From Cryomorpha ignava (GTDB lineage: Bacteria > Bacteroidota > Bacteroidia > Flavobacteriales_D > Cryomorphaceae): a stretch of DNA of 64,000 nucleotides. The DNA is taken from the NCBI RefSeq assembly GCF_010686655.1, contig NZ_JAAGVY010000009.1, forward strand, positions 1-64,000, read 5' to 3'. The notes beneath the pieces were generated by a model. The model worked only from the letters and a program-made list of their open reading frames with translations. It did no database searches and was not told where the DNA came from. The position numbers were made by a program, and so were the translations under genes. Shown in pieces: positions 18,129 through 27,233 of the stretch; the first letter of the stretch is position 1, and each line of letters starts with the position of its first letter.

Positions 18129-19274
18129 ATGAGAAATATTAAATACGTATTTATACTTTTTATTGCAGCGCTTTCGCTGAATGGATGTAAGGAGGATGAT
18201 GACTTTCCGGTACCGCCTGCGAGTACAGTACCCAAATTTTCGTATACCATAGATAATGATGGCTTTGCTCCTGCTACGGCAGTTTTCACCAATGAAAGTA
18301 TCGTTCCCGAAAATGCCGGATCGGCTACTTTTACCTGGAATTTTGGCGATGGGAATTCTTCGGTAGAAGAAAATCCCACACACGTGTATGAAGAGCCAGG
18401 CGCCTATACCGTAAATCTTGTAGCAGTTACTTCATCATCACTTGAAATTAAACAGGTAAGCAAAACGATTGTTGTTAAAGATCCAAATGAGACGGGTACC
18501 AGAGTTTATTTTACTGACGGCGGTGCTGTATATGCAGCGCTTGCCTCAGAACAGATTGAGACACCCATTTTTACCCCGCTCGCTGGAGTTTCAATGCAAT
18601 CTTCTTATGGAATGACTGTAGATACCGTAAGCAACAAACTCTACATCAGCGATTATGGAGCCAATGCTATTTACCGAAGCGATTTAGATGGAGGTAATTT
18701 CGTCATTTTCAGATCTGGAGTAGATTCTCCGAATGCGATGCGTATTGACTATCAGGAAAATGAAATTTATTGGGATACCGGCAATGGAATTCAAAAAGCC
18801 AGCCTTGACGTAGAAGATCAAAGTCAGAGAGAAGATTTTGTAACCGGTCAGCCAAACGACCCTGATGGAGTAGCCATTGATCTGACCAACCGCACGCTCT
18901 ATTGGGTGAATTATAACGGTGGTCTTTGGCGAAAAAATCTGGACGGAACCGGAGAGACTGAGCTTAATCCCGCTGTAGAAGGCGGAAGTATTATCGTTGT
19001 TAACGATCGCATTTACTACGATGAATATGTTGACACGGGGGATATCAGATTAAAATCTGCCAACTTAGACGGTGGCGATGTTACAACCCTCGCGACAAAT
19101 ATCTCAAGAGTGGTCTACGGACTGGCCTATGAGGCTGCAAGCAACAAAATTTACTGGGGCGATAGAAACCCGGGTACAATTATGCGCGCCAATCTTGATG
19201 GTTCAGAAGCGGAGGCCTGGTACATACAACCAGATTCCAGTCCGAGAGGCATTAGCTTCGGAAAAGAAATATAA
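18129..19274 (+). CDS. Surface lipoprotein with one PKD domain and YWTD-like beta-propeller
   Basis: 381 aa. Lipobox at Cys20 (AALSLNGC). One PKD domain (about 33-115, WNFGDG) followed by a propeller with KLYISD, EIYWDT, TLYWVN, RIYYDE and KIYWGD blades. It is a tandem paralogue of the preceding gene (7 nt apart) and the last gene of the SusC/SusD operon, which ends at a strong terminator at 19282. Likely surface binding protein; ligand unknown. Confidence 0.87.
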   Translation: MRNIKYVFILFIAALSLNGCKEDDDFPVPPASTVPKFSYTIDNDGFAPATAVFTNESIVPENAGSATFTWNFGDGNSSVEENPTHVYEEPGAYTVNLVAVTSSSLEIKQVSKTIVVKDPNETGTRVYFTDGGAVYAALASEQIETPIFTPLAGVSMQSSYGMTVDTVSNKLYISDYGANAIYRSDLDGGNFVIFRSGVDSPNAMRIDYQENEIYWDTGNGIQKASLDVEDQSQREDFVTGQPNDPDGVAIDLTNRTLYWVNYNGGLWRKNLDGTGETELNPAVEGGSIIVVNDRIYYDEYVDTGDIRLKSANLDGGDVTTLATNISRVVYGLAYEAASNKIYWGDRNPGTIMRANLDGSEAEAWYIQPDSSPRGISFGKEI

Positions 19275-19281
19275 ATTATTG

Positions 19282-19312
19282 TGAGCCGGTCTATTTGATC
19301 GGCTCATTTTTT
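19282..19312 (+). terminator. Terminator of the SusC/SusD operon
   Basis: TGAGCCG (19282-19288) pairs with CGGCTCA (19300-19306) around an 11-nt loop, followed by six T. It lies 8 nt after the stop of the last operon gene and separates the operon from the cyanophycinase-like gene. Confidence 0.9.
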
Positions 19313-19353
19313 AATATCGTATGTTTATTTAATAACGAAACATCCTATTCACC

Positions 19354-20205
19354 ATGTTTAAAATCAGTAATTTCATTACGGCTTTTTTAATTGTTTTCTG
19401 CACCGTAAATTCATGTTCGGCACAGCAAAACATTGATAAGGGGAGTTTATTTATTATTGGCGGCGGCTCACGGTCAGTGGATATGGTGATGCGAATAGCT
19501 ACCGAATCTGGCATTGATAAAGGAGGCTACGCCGTAATTTTACCCATGAGCAGCGAAGAGCCTGACACATCGGTGTTTTATGCCAAAAAACAGTTCACAG
19601 AGCTTGGCTATAAAAATGTTTACGGCCTACAATTTGAAAAAGGTGAAAAACCAAATCAGGCTAAAACAGATTCCATCCGCAATGCGCGCCTTGTGTACAT
19701 TTCTGGCGGCGACCAGAGCAGATTTATGGACGTGGTAACCGGCACCGATATTGAAAAAGCTATTCACGATGCTTACGCAAATGGCAGCATGGTAGCGGGC
19801 ACAAGCGCAGGAGCTGCCGTAATGAGCAAGGTTATGATTACCGGAAACGAGCTTAAGCATCCCGACTATTCATCTACTTTCCGCAATATTGAAGCAGATA
19901 ATATCGAAACTGCTACAGGCCTCGGTATGCTTACCACCGCCATTATAGATCAGCATTTTGTAAAGCGCAGCCGCCACAATAGGTTGCTTAGCGCAGTGAT
20001 TGAATATCCCGATATGCTTAGTATAGGCATTGACGAATCTACAGCTATTTTGGTAAAAAATGGAATGGCCGAAGTAGTTGGAGAATCGCAGGTATTGGTT
20101 TTCTCAAATCCCAAGAAAAGCAAAGTAGAGAAGAATGGTCGCCTCGGCGCACGGGGGTTACAGCTTGATATTTACCTTCCGGGAGATACTTTTGAGATTA
20201 AATAG
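19354..20205 (+). CDS. Cyanophycinase-like serine peptidase (family S51), exported
   Basis: 283 aa. N-terminal signal with lipobox-like CTVNSC (Cys about 22) so probably a lipoprotein. The S51 fold is shown by LFIIGGG, YISGGDQ, the nucleophile Ser (about 151) in GTSAGAAVMS, and IDQHFVKRSRHNRL. Cyanophycinase cleaves cyanophycin into beta-Asp-Arg dipeptides; related exported enzymes act on other isoaspartyl peptides. The first Met at 19354 begins a clean signal peptide. It sits directly after the SusC/D operon terminator, with its own start region, so a functional link to the importer is a hypothesis only. Confidence 0.9.
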   Translation: MFKISNFITAFLIVFCTVNSCSAQQNIDKGSLFIIGGGSRSVDMVMRIATESGIDKGGYAVILPMSSEEPDTSVFYAKKQFTELGYKNVYGLQFEKGEKPNQAKTDSIRNARLVYISGGDQSRFMDVVTGTDIEKAIHDAYANGSMVAGTSAGAAVMSKVMITGNELKHPDYSSTFRNIEADNIETATGLGMLTTAIIDQHFVKRSRHNRLLSAVIEYPDMLSIGIDESTAILVKNGMAEVVGESQVLVFSNPKKSKVEKNGRLGARGLQLDIYLPGDTFEIK

Positions 20206-20427
20206 TTGATTTCGTAACTACCGAAGAAATCAGTTTTCATATCATCTGACTTAATTCCGGCAAATACAATTTCTCGCCGACCCGAAAGGTTGGAGAAACC
20301 TCTTGAGTGGCGCGAGTTTTCCATTGAAAAAAAAAATCACCCACTCTCCCCTTTTTACCAACAGTTCACTTCAATTCATGGAACATCTCAACTTTTTGCC
20401 TGTTGTAAATCTAAAACCCTTACAGCA

Positions 20428-21102
20428 ATGAGCAATTTAGATTATACAGTAGAAATTCAACAAAAAGAAAACCTAACCCACGACGTGGTAAGATTGCGCT
20501 TAGAACGACCAGAAGGTTTTGAATTCACACCAGGACAAGCCATAGAAGTAAATATAAAAGACAGCGCAGTAATTCTTGAAGACAGTCCGTTTACACTTAC
20601 AGGTCGTCACGGTCAAAATAACCTTGAACTAATTTTTAAAGTTTATGCTTCGCATGAAGGCACTACCCTTGCGCTTTCTGAATGCCGGGTTGGTGATAAA
20701 CTCACAATTACCAAACCATTTGATACTTTCAAATACAAATCGCCAGGAACATTTATAGCTGGTGGTACGGGCATTACTCCCTTTGTCGCCATTTTGCGTC
20801 AGCTAAATCAGGATGGGAAAATAGATGGGAATGAGCTGATCTTTGCCAACAAAAAAGTAGACGATATTTTCTTAAAAGATGAATTGCACAGATATCTGGG
20901 CGATAATTTGAGCATTGTGTTAAGCAAGCAAAACAGCAAGACTTATTATTACGGGCGTGTTGACAACGCTTTTCTCAAAGAAAATGTCAAAATCAAGAAC
21001 CACCAGTTTTACTTATGTGGGCCTCAAGGCTTTTCGGAATCTATAAAAGGACACTTGATTGATCTTGGTGCTGATGCGAGTAAGATAATGGTTGAGTATT
21101 AG
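20428..21102 (+). CDS. Ferredoxin/flavodoxin-NADP reductase-like flavoprotein
   Basis: 224 aa from ATG 20428, where the FAD-binding barrel begins (YTVEIQQKENLTHDVVRLRLERP). Flavin-binding DSPFTLTG (about residue 55), NAD(P)-binding GGTGITPFVAIL (about 111) and YLCGPQGF (about 196) are present. No 2Fe-2S or globin domain is fused, so it is a stand-alone reductase of the FNR superfamily that passes electrons between NAD(P)H and an unknown partner. The longer frame from 20290 has no family support. Confidence 0.88.
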   Translation: MSNLDYTVEIQQKENLTHDVVRLRLERPEGFEFTPGQAIEVNIKDSAVILEDSPFTLTGRHGQNNLELIFKVYASHEGTTLALSECRVGDKLTITKPFDTFKYKSPGTFIAGGTGITPFVAILRQLNQDGKIDGNELIFANKKVDDIFLKDELHRYLGDNLSIVLSKQNSKTYYYGRVDNAFLKENVKIKNHQFYLCGPQGFSESIKGHLIDLGADASKIMVEY

Positions 21103-21604
21103 ATTTTTAGCTGCAAGCCTCAAGCTTTAAGTCATTAAATACAGCTGAAAGCATGACTTAATCCAAGGCTGTAAAAATTAATCCCCTCTCTGAATGACCT
21201 TATTCGTGCATTAGTGGCAACCTTTTTTTTTCGCCACAGATATATACATAATCTATTTGTCGCCAGACAATTTTCGAATATGAACCAAAGCAGCCAGCTT
21301 CACCAAGATTTAAATCTAATCCGTTCTCTTGTTGACCTTATTCGTGCATTACCTACGGTGAGCTCGCTGCGCTAAGTTCGTGGCAACCTTTTTTTTCGCC
21401 ACAGATATATAGCTAAACTATCTGTCGCCAGACAATTTTCGAATATGAATCAAAGCTTTCACTTTCAACAAGATGCAGAATTAATCAGTTCTCTTATTGA
21501 CCTTATTCCTGAATTTGAACAAACCAAGAACCAAAAACCAAGAACAAATCACTAACCATCAACCACCAAAAACCAAATCCCTATCTTTGACTAAATTCAA
21601 GAAT
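21103..21604. repeat. Tandem direct repeat of about 140 bp plus AAGCTT-type repeat
   Basis: 21108-21160 carries AAGCTTTAAG-like words. From about 21196 and again from about 21335 the order is CTTATTCGTGCATTA, GTGGCAACCTTTTTTTT, CGCCACAGATATATA, CTATTTGTCGCCAGACAA (or CTATCTG...), TTTTCGAATATGAA. A third partial start (GACCTTATTC) is near 21498. Each copy ends with a short ATG frame (21280: MNQSSQLHQDLNLIRSLVDL...; 21446: MNQSFHFQQDAELISSLIDL...) whose peptides resemble each other; both end within about 36 codons. This is probably a decayed tandem duplication. 21505-21580 is low-complexity AACCAAAAACC sequence. Confidence 0.7.
21582..21589 (+). promoter_or_regulatory. -7 promoter box TATCTTTG before the TPR lipoprotein gene
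   Basis: Matches the Bacteroidota TAnnTTTG box and ends 15 nt before the chosen ATG at 21605. It supports that start over the longer frame beginning at 21497, which would place the promoter inside the gene. No clear -33 TTG is visible. Confidence 0.45.
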
Positions 21605-23137
21605 ATGGTACGGACTATTTCTTTTCTCACAGTTCTCCTTCTGCTTAGCTGCTCAAATCCACCAGCTCCTAAACAAACTTCACAACTCGGCGTGGCCAAT
21701 CTGGAAGTGTCCGGAAAGCCCGAAGCGATTGCCGATTTTGAAAATGGACTATTGCTACTTTACAGTTTTGAATACGACGATGCCCGCGAAGCTTTTCAGG
21801 GAGCGCTTAAAGAAGATTCATCTATGGCGATGGCGTATTGGGGTCTTGCCATGACTTACAACCATCCGCTATGGCGAACACAATTTACTGATAGTGCACA
21901 AGCCGTTTTGTCCTTACGGGAAAGGCGAAATGCTAAGCCCGGTTCAGAGTTGGAATCAGATCTACTCTCCTCGCTCGATGTACTTTATCAGGATGGCGAA
22001 TCGAAAGAAATACGCGATAAAAACTACGCCGATTATTTTGAAACGCTAAACAAAAAGTACCCCGACAACCAGGAAGTTGCAGCCTTTTACGCTTTATCTC
22101 TTCTCGGTTCTGTAGCCGACGGGCGCGACGAGAAAACATTCGAAAAAGCCGGAAAAGTAGCCGCCGAAATATTAAAAACAAATCCGAATCATCCCGGTGG
22201 TTTGCATTACGTAATACATGCCTACGACGATCCCGAACACGCAGAACTCGCCATGGATGCTGCAAATGCTTACGCAAAAGTAGCTCCAGAAGCCAGCCAC
22301 GCCTTGCACATGCCGTCGCATATTTTTATCGCCAAAGGAATGTGGGATAAGGTGATAGCCAGCAATATTGACGCATACGAAGCCAGTGTAGAGCGAATGA
22401 AGCGTAAAGGACTCAAAGATGGAGCGCGGAGCTTCCACGCCTACTCGTGGCTGCAATACGCTTATCTTCAAAAAGGGAATTTTGATGAGGCTTCAGAGTT
22501 GCTTCAGAAAATGATAAGGTATGTTGAAAACGATCCTACCAAAGGTGCACGATCGTATCTGGCAGAAATGAAAGGCCAGTATTTGGTTGACACTGGAGAT
22601 TGGAACCAGGCTTTCGCCGAACTAGAAGTCGATGTAAGTGACCTGAATATTATGGCCAATGCCAAATGTAGGTTTCATGATGCGATGGTGGCTTTTTCAA
22701 ATAAAAACGCTAAAAGAATAGATAGCGCAATTACCGCCTTAGATGATGACATTCGCCGACAGACACTATACCTCGACACGGTTGACTTTAAGCTCTGTCT
22801 TCCCACGCAGCGCACTGCGCCAATGCCTTCTGATATCGCTTCCGCGAAAGCGGTATCGCTTCAAATGAAAGGCATACAAGCGTGGATAGCCGGCGATAAT
22901 AACAGCACTGAAAAATTTCTGTTACAAGCTATTGCCACTGCCGACACGCTGAGCTTTAGCTACGGCCCCCCCGAAATTCAAAAGCCTGTAAATGAACTCT
23001 ACGCCGATTGGCTCATGGTACAAAAACGCTATGACGATGCAGCGGCGCAATACGAGAAGGCACTTGAGCGTGCACCGGGGAGGCGGTTGAGTGTAGAAGG
23101 AGTTGAAAAGGCAAGAGTTACAATGGCCGTGCTTTAG
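21605..23137 (+). CDS. TPR-repeat lipoprotein
   Basis: 510 aa from ATG 21605. Lipobox FLTVLLLLSC puts the lipid Cys at 16. TPR-like helix pairs are seen at about 43-85 (GLLLLYSFEYDDAREAFQGAL, AMAYWGLAMTY), around 150-215, 235-310 and at the C-terminus (ELYADWLMVQKRYDDAAAQYEKALERAPG). The HAYSWLQYAYLQKG and HALHMPSHIFI stretches belong to a family of secreted Bacteroidota TPR proteins of unknown function. Probably a periplasm-facing scaffold protein. Confidence 0.85.
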   Translation: MVRTISFLTVLLLLSCSNPPAPKQTSQLGVANLEVSGKPEAIADFENGLLLLYSFEYDDAREAFQGALKEDSSMAMAYWGLAMTYNHPLWRTQFTDSAQAVLSLRERRNAKPGSELESDLLSSLDVLYQDGESKEIRDKNYADYFETLNKKYPDNQEVAAFYALSLLGSVADGRDEKTFEKAGKVAAEILKTNPNHPGGLHYVIHAYDDPEHAELAMDAANAYAKVAPEASHALHMPSHIFIAKGMWDKVIASNIDAYEASVERMKRKGLKDGARSFHAYSWLQYAYLQKGNFDEASELLQKMIRYVENDPTKGARSYLAEMKGQYLVDTGDWNQAFAELEVDVSDLNIMANAKCRFHDAMVAFSNKNAKRIDSAITALDDDIRRQTLYLDTVDFKLCLPTQRTAPMPSDIASAKAVSLQMKGIQAWIAGDNNSTEKFLLQAIATADTLSFSYGPPEIQKPVNELYADWLMVQKRYDDAAAQYEKALERAPGRRLSVEGVEKARVTMAVL

Positions 23138-23627
23138 GTTATTGTCTTTACTGAAGATTGATTGGAAATTTATCAAAATTCTAAATATAAAATCCGGTTT
23201 AATCAGGAAAGAGTCTCGAGTCGCGAGTCTCTGGTCGCGAGTCGTGATAATCAACTCTTTTGCCACAAACAAGTTGCATAGCTAATTCAGGACATGTTTC
23301 ATGTTCTGTGTCCTAAATGTCGCCAATTTCCCAAACATAACATACATACCATATTTGCAACATTAACCGCAGGGTGGATTAATCTTAGAATACGCACTCC
23401 CGACTGTCGACGGAGCGGGTATAATTATCAACCATGATGAGTATAGAGATTAGGCGAAAGAGGAGCATCCACCGCATAGTTTTAATGTTCTATGATTCAC
23501 ATCCCGTCTGTATAACCCAATTGAGCATATTGAAATCCCTATTGCCAATTAATTATTGCATATTGTCTATTGCAAATTGCCTATTGCAAATTGCCTGTTG
23601 CAAATTGCAAAATTGCCTATTGTAAAC
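23138..23627. other. Gene-free stretch with several repeats
   Basis: 23211-23248 has a GAGTCTCGAGTCGCGAGTCT-type repeat. 23432-23500 is a copy of the GTATAGAGATTAGG repeat also present at 25989 and 26250 (shared words TATAGAGATTAGG, GGAGC, TAATGTTC.ATGA). 23558-23620 is a short tandem array of TTGCAAATTGCCTA-like units reaching the 3' end of the next minus-strand gene. No gene supported. Confidence 0.55.
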
Positions 23628-25244
23628 TCACTCCTCAAGCTCAATCTTCACATGGCGCAAATCAAGCACACTAATCGGACTCTGATCTAATCCGCATACT
23701 TTTTTGGATACAAACCGCATAACCACATCGTAGTATAGCGGTACAATTGGCGCTTCTGTCATCATGAGGCTATCCATCTGCGCATAGAGCGTATTCCGTT
23801 CTTGCTGATTTGTTGTGGCCAATGCATCGAGGTAAAGCTTATCAAATCTCGGGTCGCTAAAGTGGGTATAGTTTGGCCCTTTGGGCGATTTATTAGGCGA
23901 GTAAAACAAGGCCATAAAATTCTCATCGTCGGGATAATCAGCAAGCCACGACTTTCTAAAAAACTCAACATCGCCACGAGCAGTGAGCTCTCGGTGTACC
24001 GATGCCGGCAGTACATCTACCTTCACTTCAAATCCGAATTGGCTGACTTGGTGCTGCACAAATTCGCAGAGATCTACGTAATCTGATGTGGTGCTAACCG
24101 TAAGAATCGGAAGCTTTTTCCCATTTCCGTAACCGGCACGCTCTATGCAGGCTCGCACCGAATCAGGATTGAAGCTATAACCGGAATTTGCGCGATAACC
24201 GGGCATTCCCTTGGGAATAAAGCCTGCCGTACCCGGTGTGTAAACGTTGTTGCGAAGGTAGCGCACCATATCTACCCGATTAATGGCATAGTTTACGGCT
24301 TTTCGCAAATCAACATTCAGCCAGGGATTGCCGGCCGCCAGACTGTCGTCGATCATAAAGCCAAGATAATCTGTTTTCAGAAATGGGTGCTTCTGCAAGT
24401 AAAACTGGTCTCTGTATATTTCCACCAGCTCGCCATCGGGCGTAATCAACTCATCGGCATAGCTTGAGTGCAAGCCCGACATAAAGTCAAAATTTCCTTT
24501 TACCAAATCGAGATAGGCAGCGCTCTTATCGGGAATAAATGAAACCGACACCGCATCGAGATAAGGCAAAGCATTTCCCTCTTTATCCGTTTCATAATAA
24601 TTTTCGTTTTTGAGCATAACCAATCGGGTATTCTCAATCCAGAAATTGAACTTAAAGGGCCCGGTTCCCACCGGATTTTTCCGAAAGTCATCTCCGTATT
24701 TCTCAACGGCTTCACGTGGCACAACAGAGCAATATTTCATTCCAAGTAAGCCCAAAAATGGTGGAAACTGCTTCTCTAAATGAATCTCTACAATGCTGTC
24801 GCCAATAGCTCTAAACGGCTTTTCGGTGGCAACCGCACCAAAAACCCAAGAGCCAGGACTGCTTAGTTTTCGATCTAAAATGCGATTAAAGCTATACACA
24901 AAGTCACCCGCCACTACTCTCCTGCCCTCTCCATTTGGGAATGCTTCACTTTCGTGAAAAAAGACATCATCACGCAAGTGAAACCGGTAAACGGTTCCTG
25001 TTGAATCAATTGTCCATCGATCGGAAATAGCGGGTCTTATATTCAGCGAATCGTCAATTTCTACCAGGCCATTGTATAGCATATTGCAGACCCAGATATT
25101 CTCGAGGTTGCGGCTGTAAGCGGGATCTAACGATGAAACACCGGCAGACTCATTGTACCGGAAAATCATTTTGTCAGCATGCTCCCTCCCTCGCTGACAG
25201 GATAAGCTACCTAAAATGAGAAATAATAAAATCAGTCTTTGCAC
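23628..25244 (-). CDS. Peptide/oligopeptide ABC-transporter substrate-binding lipoprotein (SBP family 5)
   Basis: 538 aa, normal for DppA/OppA-type proteins. The start is GTG 25244, giving signal MQRLILLFLILGSLSC with Cys16 as lipid site. Family 5 features: SSLDPAYSRNLENIWVCNMLYNGLVEID, the YRFHLRDDVFFHE segment, GTGPFKF, and LRKAVNYAINRVDMVRYLR. It binds peptides (some members bind nickel, haem or sugars). No permease or ATPase gene is adjacent. A TAAATTCG box (25249-25256 on the minus strand) ends only 4 nt before the GTG, suggesting a leaderless transcript. Confidence 0.92.
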   Translation of the reverse strand: MQRLILLFLILGSLSCQRGREHADKMIFRYNESAGVSSLDPAYSRNLENIWVCNMLYNGLVEIDDSLNIRPAISDRWTIDSTGTVYRFHLRDDVFFHESEAFPNGEGRRVVAGDFVYSFNRILDRKLSSPGSWVFGAVATEKPFRAIGDSIVEIHLEKQFPPFLGLLGMKYCSVVPREAVEKYGDDFRKNPVGTGPFKFNFWIENTRLVMLKNENYYETDKEGNALPYLDAVSVSFIPDKSAAYLDLVKGNFDFMSGLHSSYADELITPDGELVEIYRDQFYLQKHPFLKTDYLGFMIDDSLAAGNPWLNVDLRKAVNYAINRVDMVRYLRNNVYTPGTAGFIPKGMPGYRANSGYSFNPDSVRACIERAGYGNGKKLPILTVSTTSDYVDLCEFVQHQVSQFGFEVKVDVLPASVHRELTARGDVEFFRKSWLADYPDDENFMALFYSPNKSPKGPNYTHFSDPRFDKLYLDALATTNQQERNTLYAQMDSLMMTEAPIVPLYYDVVMRFVSKKVCGLDQSPISVLDLRHVKIELEE

Positions 25245-26343
25245 ACCGCGAATTTAGGAAGGGAAATGAGATTTGAGAAAGCTTGCGGATGCGTTTTTCA
25301 ACAATGTGAAATTAGAAAATGGAATTTAGTTAGATGTTTGCTTCCGACAATCGTTGTATTTTCTTTTCATACAAACCGTTAATACGTAATGATTGTAATT
25401 TCTCACTTTTTATATTTTACAAATAATTGCAATATATTTATTCTATGGAACCTATACATGGATTATCCCCTGCCCTCGCGCGCCCTCAATCCCTAAACTA
25501 ATCTCTATACACATCTTTTTTGATCTTTATTTATTTGAAGTAGTTTGAGAGTGAATTAGTTTTAATTTAGTAGAAATGTCATCTCATCAAACTTTCTCTG
25601 AACTAAACAAATTACTGTAAATCAATGCTACCGCGCACCCCCGGCCCCTGAACTAATCTCCATACACATCTTTTTTCTGCCTTTGAATCCTTTGACTTAT
25701 AAATCAATTTAATTGTCTGTGAATCAATGCCTGCACACACCCCCAGCCCCTAAAGGGGAGCTGCCTCCGCACGGTCTATGGTTCCATTTGAAACCTTGAA
25801 TTTCATGACACGAGGACTTCGTAGATAGGTTGATTTAAATGATAAAAATGGTCTCGTGGGTGAAATGAGCGTTGGCGCCCTTCCTGCATCCGACGAGGCT
25901 TTTTGCCGAGAGGAATGCAAGGGCGCGGTAAAGCTTTGATGAACAGCGATTTATAAGGTCTGAACACCTAAAGACAATTTCGAGTACGATGTGTATAGAG
26001 ATTAGGCCCCTGAAGGGGAGCTTCCAACGCACACTTTAATGTTCCATGAGAAGCAAATTTTCAGTTTACCTCCGGATCGTGGTGAGATGCTGTTTTATGA
26101 ATACAATTAATCCCTTACAAGAGGTGTGCGGTGGTGCCCTTTCTGCATCCGACGAGGCATTTTGCCGAGAGGAATGCACGGGTGCGGGAAGATGTTGATA
26201 GCCAGATAATTGTATTGTCTAAAAGTGGAAAATTAATTTTACTTGACAATGTGTAAAGAGATTAGATCCCTAAATGGAAGTGCACCGCGCCAATACCTAT
26301 CAACTTACATTTTATTGAACATTTCAAAATGCTTTTAAATATT
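25245..26343. repeat. Gene-free stretch with duplicated hairpin element
   Basis: Two similar halves. 25873-25934 and 26131-26190 each contain the hairpin core CTGCATCCGACGAGGC, then TTTTTGCCGAGAGGAATGCA (or a close variant), bounded by GCGCCCTT / AAGGGCGC-type arms, giving a long stem with an inner GGC-ttttt-GCC loop. Both are followed by a GTATAGAGATTAG or GTAAAGAGATTAG word (25993, 26252). CTAATCTCTATACACATC at 25499 and CTAATCTCCATACACATC at 25654 are the inverse of GATGTGTATAGAGATTAG at 25989. No coding frame is convincing. It could be a MITE-like element or structured RNA. Confidence 0.7.
25249..25256 (-). promoter_or_regulatory. -7-like box TAAATTCG 4 nt upstream of a GTG start
   Basis: One mismatch to TAnnTTTG. 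The distance to the start codon would place transcription initiation at or very near the GTG at 25244. Confidence 0.35.
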
Positions 26344-26763
26344 CTATTCCTCTAAAGTTTTACGAAAGGTTGAATCAGGTACTTCCCAACAAATTTCGAC
26401 ACCTTTTTTAATTCCGAATTTTCGAGCAGCGCGAATATCTTTTCCAAAATGGATATCGATTTTGTTGCGGTATCGGCGGTTCATTTTGTCGTTTACCACA
26501 AACTTTTCGCGGTAGCCGTAAATTTTTACCATGGTGCCGTAAGTGAGTCCGCTATCTATCAGGTCTCTGGAAACGGCGATTGAAGGAATGCTATCAACCA
26601 AGGTATCGCCCCAGGCTGTAATGGTTCCAGAACTTCCAGGTCGTGTTTGATAGGGCACACTGTTGTACGCCGAAGCTCTCACCATGATGCATTTCATATT
26701 GGGGGTTGGTTCTTCCGCGCAAGCGATAAGAAACAAAACGAGCAGTATGGAAATCAATCGCAC
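26344..26763 (-). CDS. 3D-domain lipoprotein (double-psi beta-barrel)
   Basis: 139 aa. GTG start at 26763 gives a near-perfect lipoprotein signal MRLISILLVLFLIAC (Cys15). The rest is a 3D domain: VRASAYNS, the ITAWGDTL loop, SIAVSRDLIDSGLTYGTMVKIYG and FVVNDKMNRRYRNKIDIHFG with the conserved Asp residues. The fold is that of the MltA/RlpA barrel, which binds or cuts peptidoglycan glycan strands; activity here is inferred. A TTTTTG-18-TATCTTTC promoter ends 3 nt before the GTG. Confidence 0.85.
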   Translation of the reverse strand: MRLISILLVLFLIACAEEPTPNMKCIMVRASAYNSVPYQTRPGSSGTITAWGDTLVDSIPSIAVSRDLIDSGLTYGTMVKIYGYREKFVVNDKMNRRYRNKIDIHFGKDIRAARKFGIKKGVEICWEVPDSTFRKTLEE

Positions 26764-26766
26764 GGT

Positions 26767-26798
26767 GAAAGATAGAAATGTTCAATACAAATCAAAAA
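26767..26798 (-). promoter_or_regulatory. Promoter of the 3D-domain gene, apparently leaderless
   Basis: On the minus strand TTTTTG (26793-26798) and TATCTTTC (26767-26774) are 18 nt apart, matching the Bacteroidota -33/-7 layout with one mismatch. Only 3 nt separate the -7 box from the GTG start codon. Confidence 0.5.
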
Positions 26799-26889
26799 CG
26801 AAAGCGAATTTATCCGGAAAAAAAGGAACAGTGAATCGTCTGGGCGGCGGTAAACACCAATTTTTAACTCCTATAATGAGTGAATCTTA

Positions 26890-27144
26890 TTATTCACCAT
26901 CGTCTCCTTTCTCAGATCCTTCATAATAATAGGATTGGTCAATACCCTTAAAAATAATATCGTGGTTCTCAATTTCATCGGTTAAATTTGCACAAAGCCA
27001 ACTTCTCAATTCCAAAACGTTAAGAAAAAGATAGTTGTATATTTCTTGAAGACTCTTAGTAGTGCCAATTTCAATATTGTCAATATCGCCTGATTCAAAC
27101 AAAAGATAAGCCTTTTCCAAACTTTTTTTATCTATGTTTTTCAT
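26890..27144 (-). CDS. Small acidic hypothetical protein
   Basis: 84 aa, ATG start. Rich in Asp/Glu (ends SEKGDDGE) with amphipathic helices and no signal peptide or membrane segment; likely cytosolic. I do not recognise a family. The sequence has normal codon use for its AT-rich neighbourhood and lies between two minus-strand genes. Acidic proteins of this size beside accessory genes are sometimes immunity proteins, but no toxin partner is visible. Confidence 0.6.
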   Translation of the reverse strand: MKNIDKKSLEKAYLLFESGDIDNIEIGTTKSLQEIYNYLFLNVLELRSWLCANLTDEIENHDIIFKGIDQSYYYEGSEKGDDGE

Positions 27145-27233
27145 GTCAATTCAACAATGGAGATTAAAATTCTCTGAGAGATTTCGACTACCTCTGTCAG
27201 AATATTTTATACACTTTATTGGCGCCATTTGCC

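Noticed and set aside
25835-26032. Minus-strand 65-codon frame in the hairpin region
   Set aside because: It runs through the duplicated hairpin and is not preserved in the second copy.
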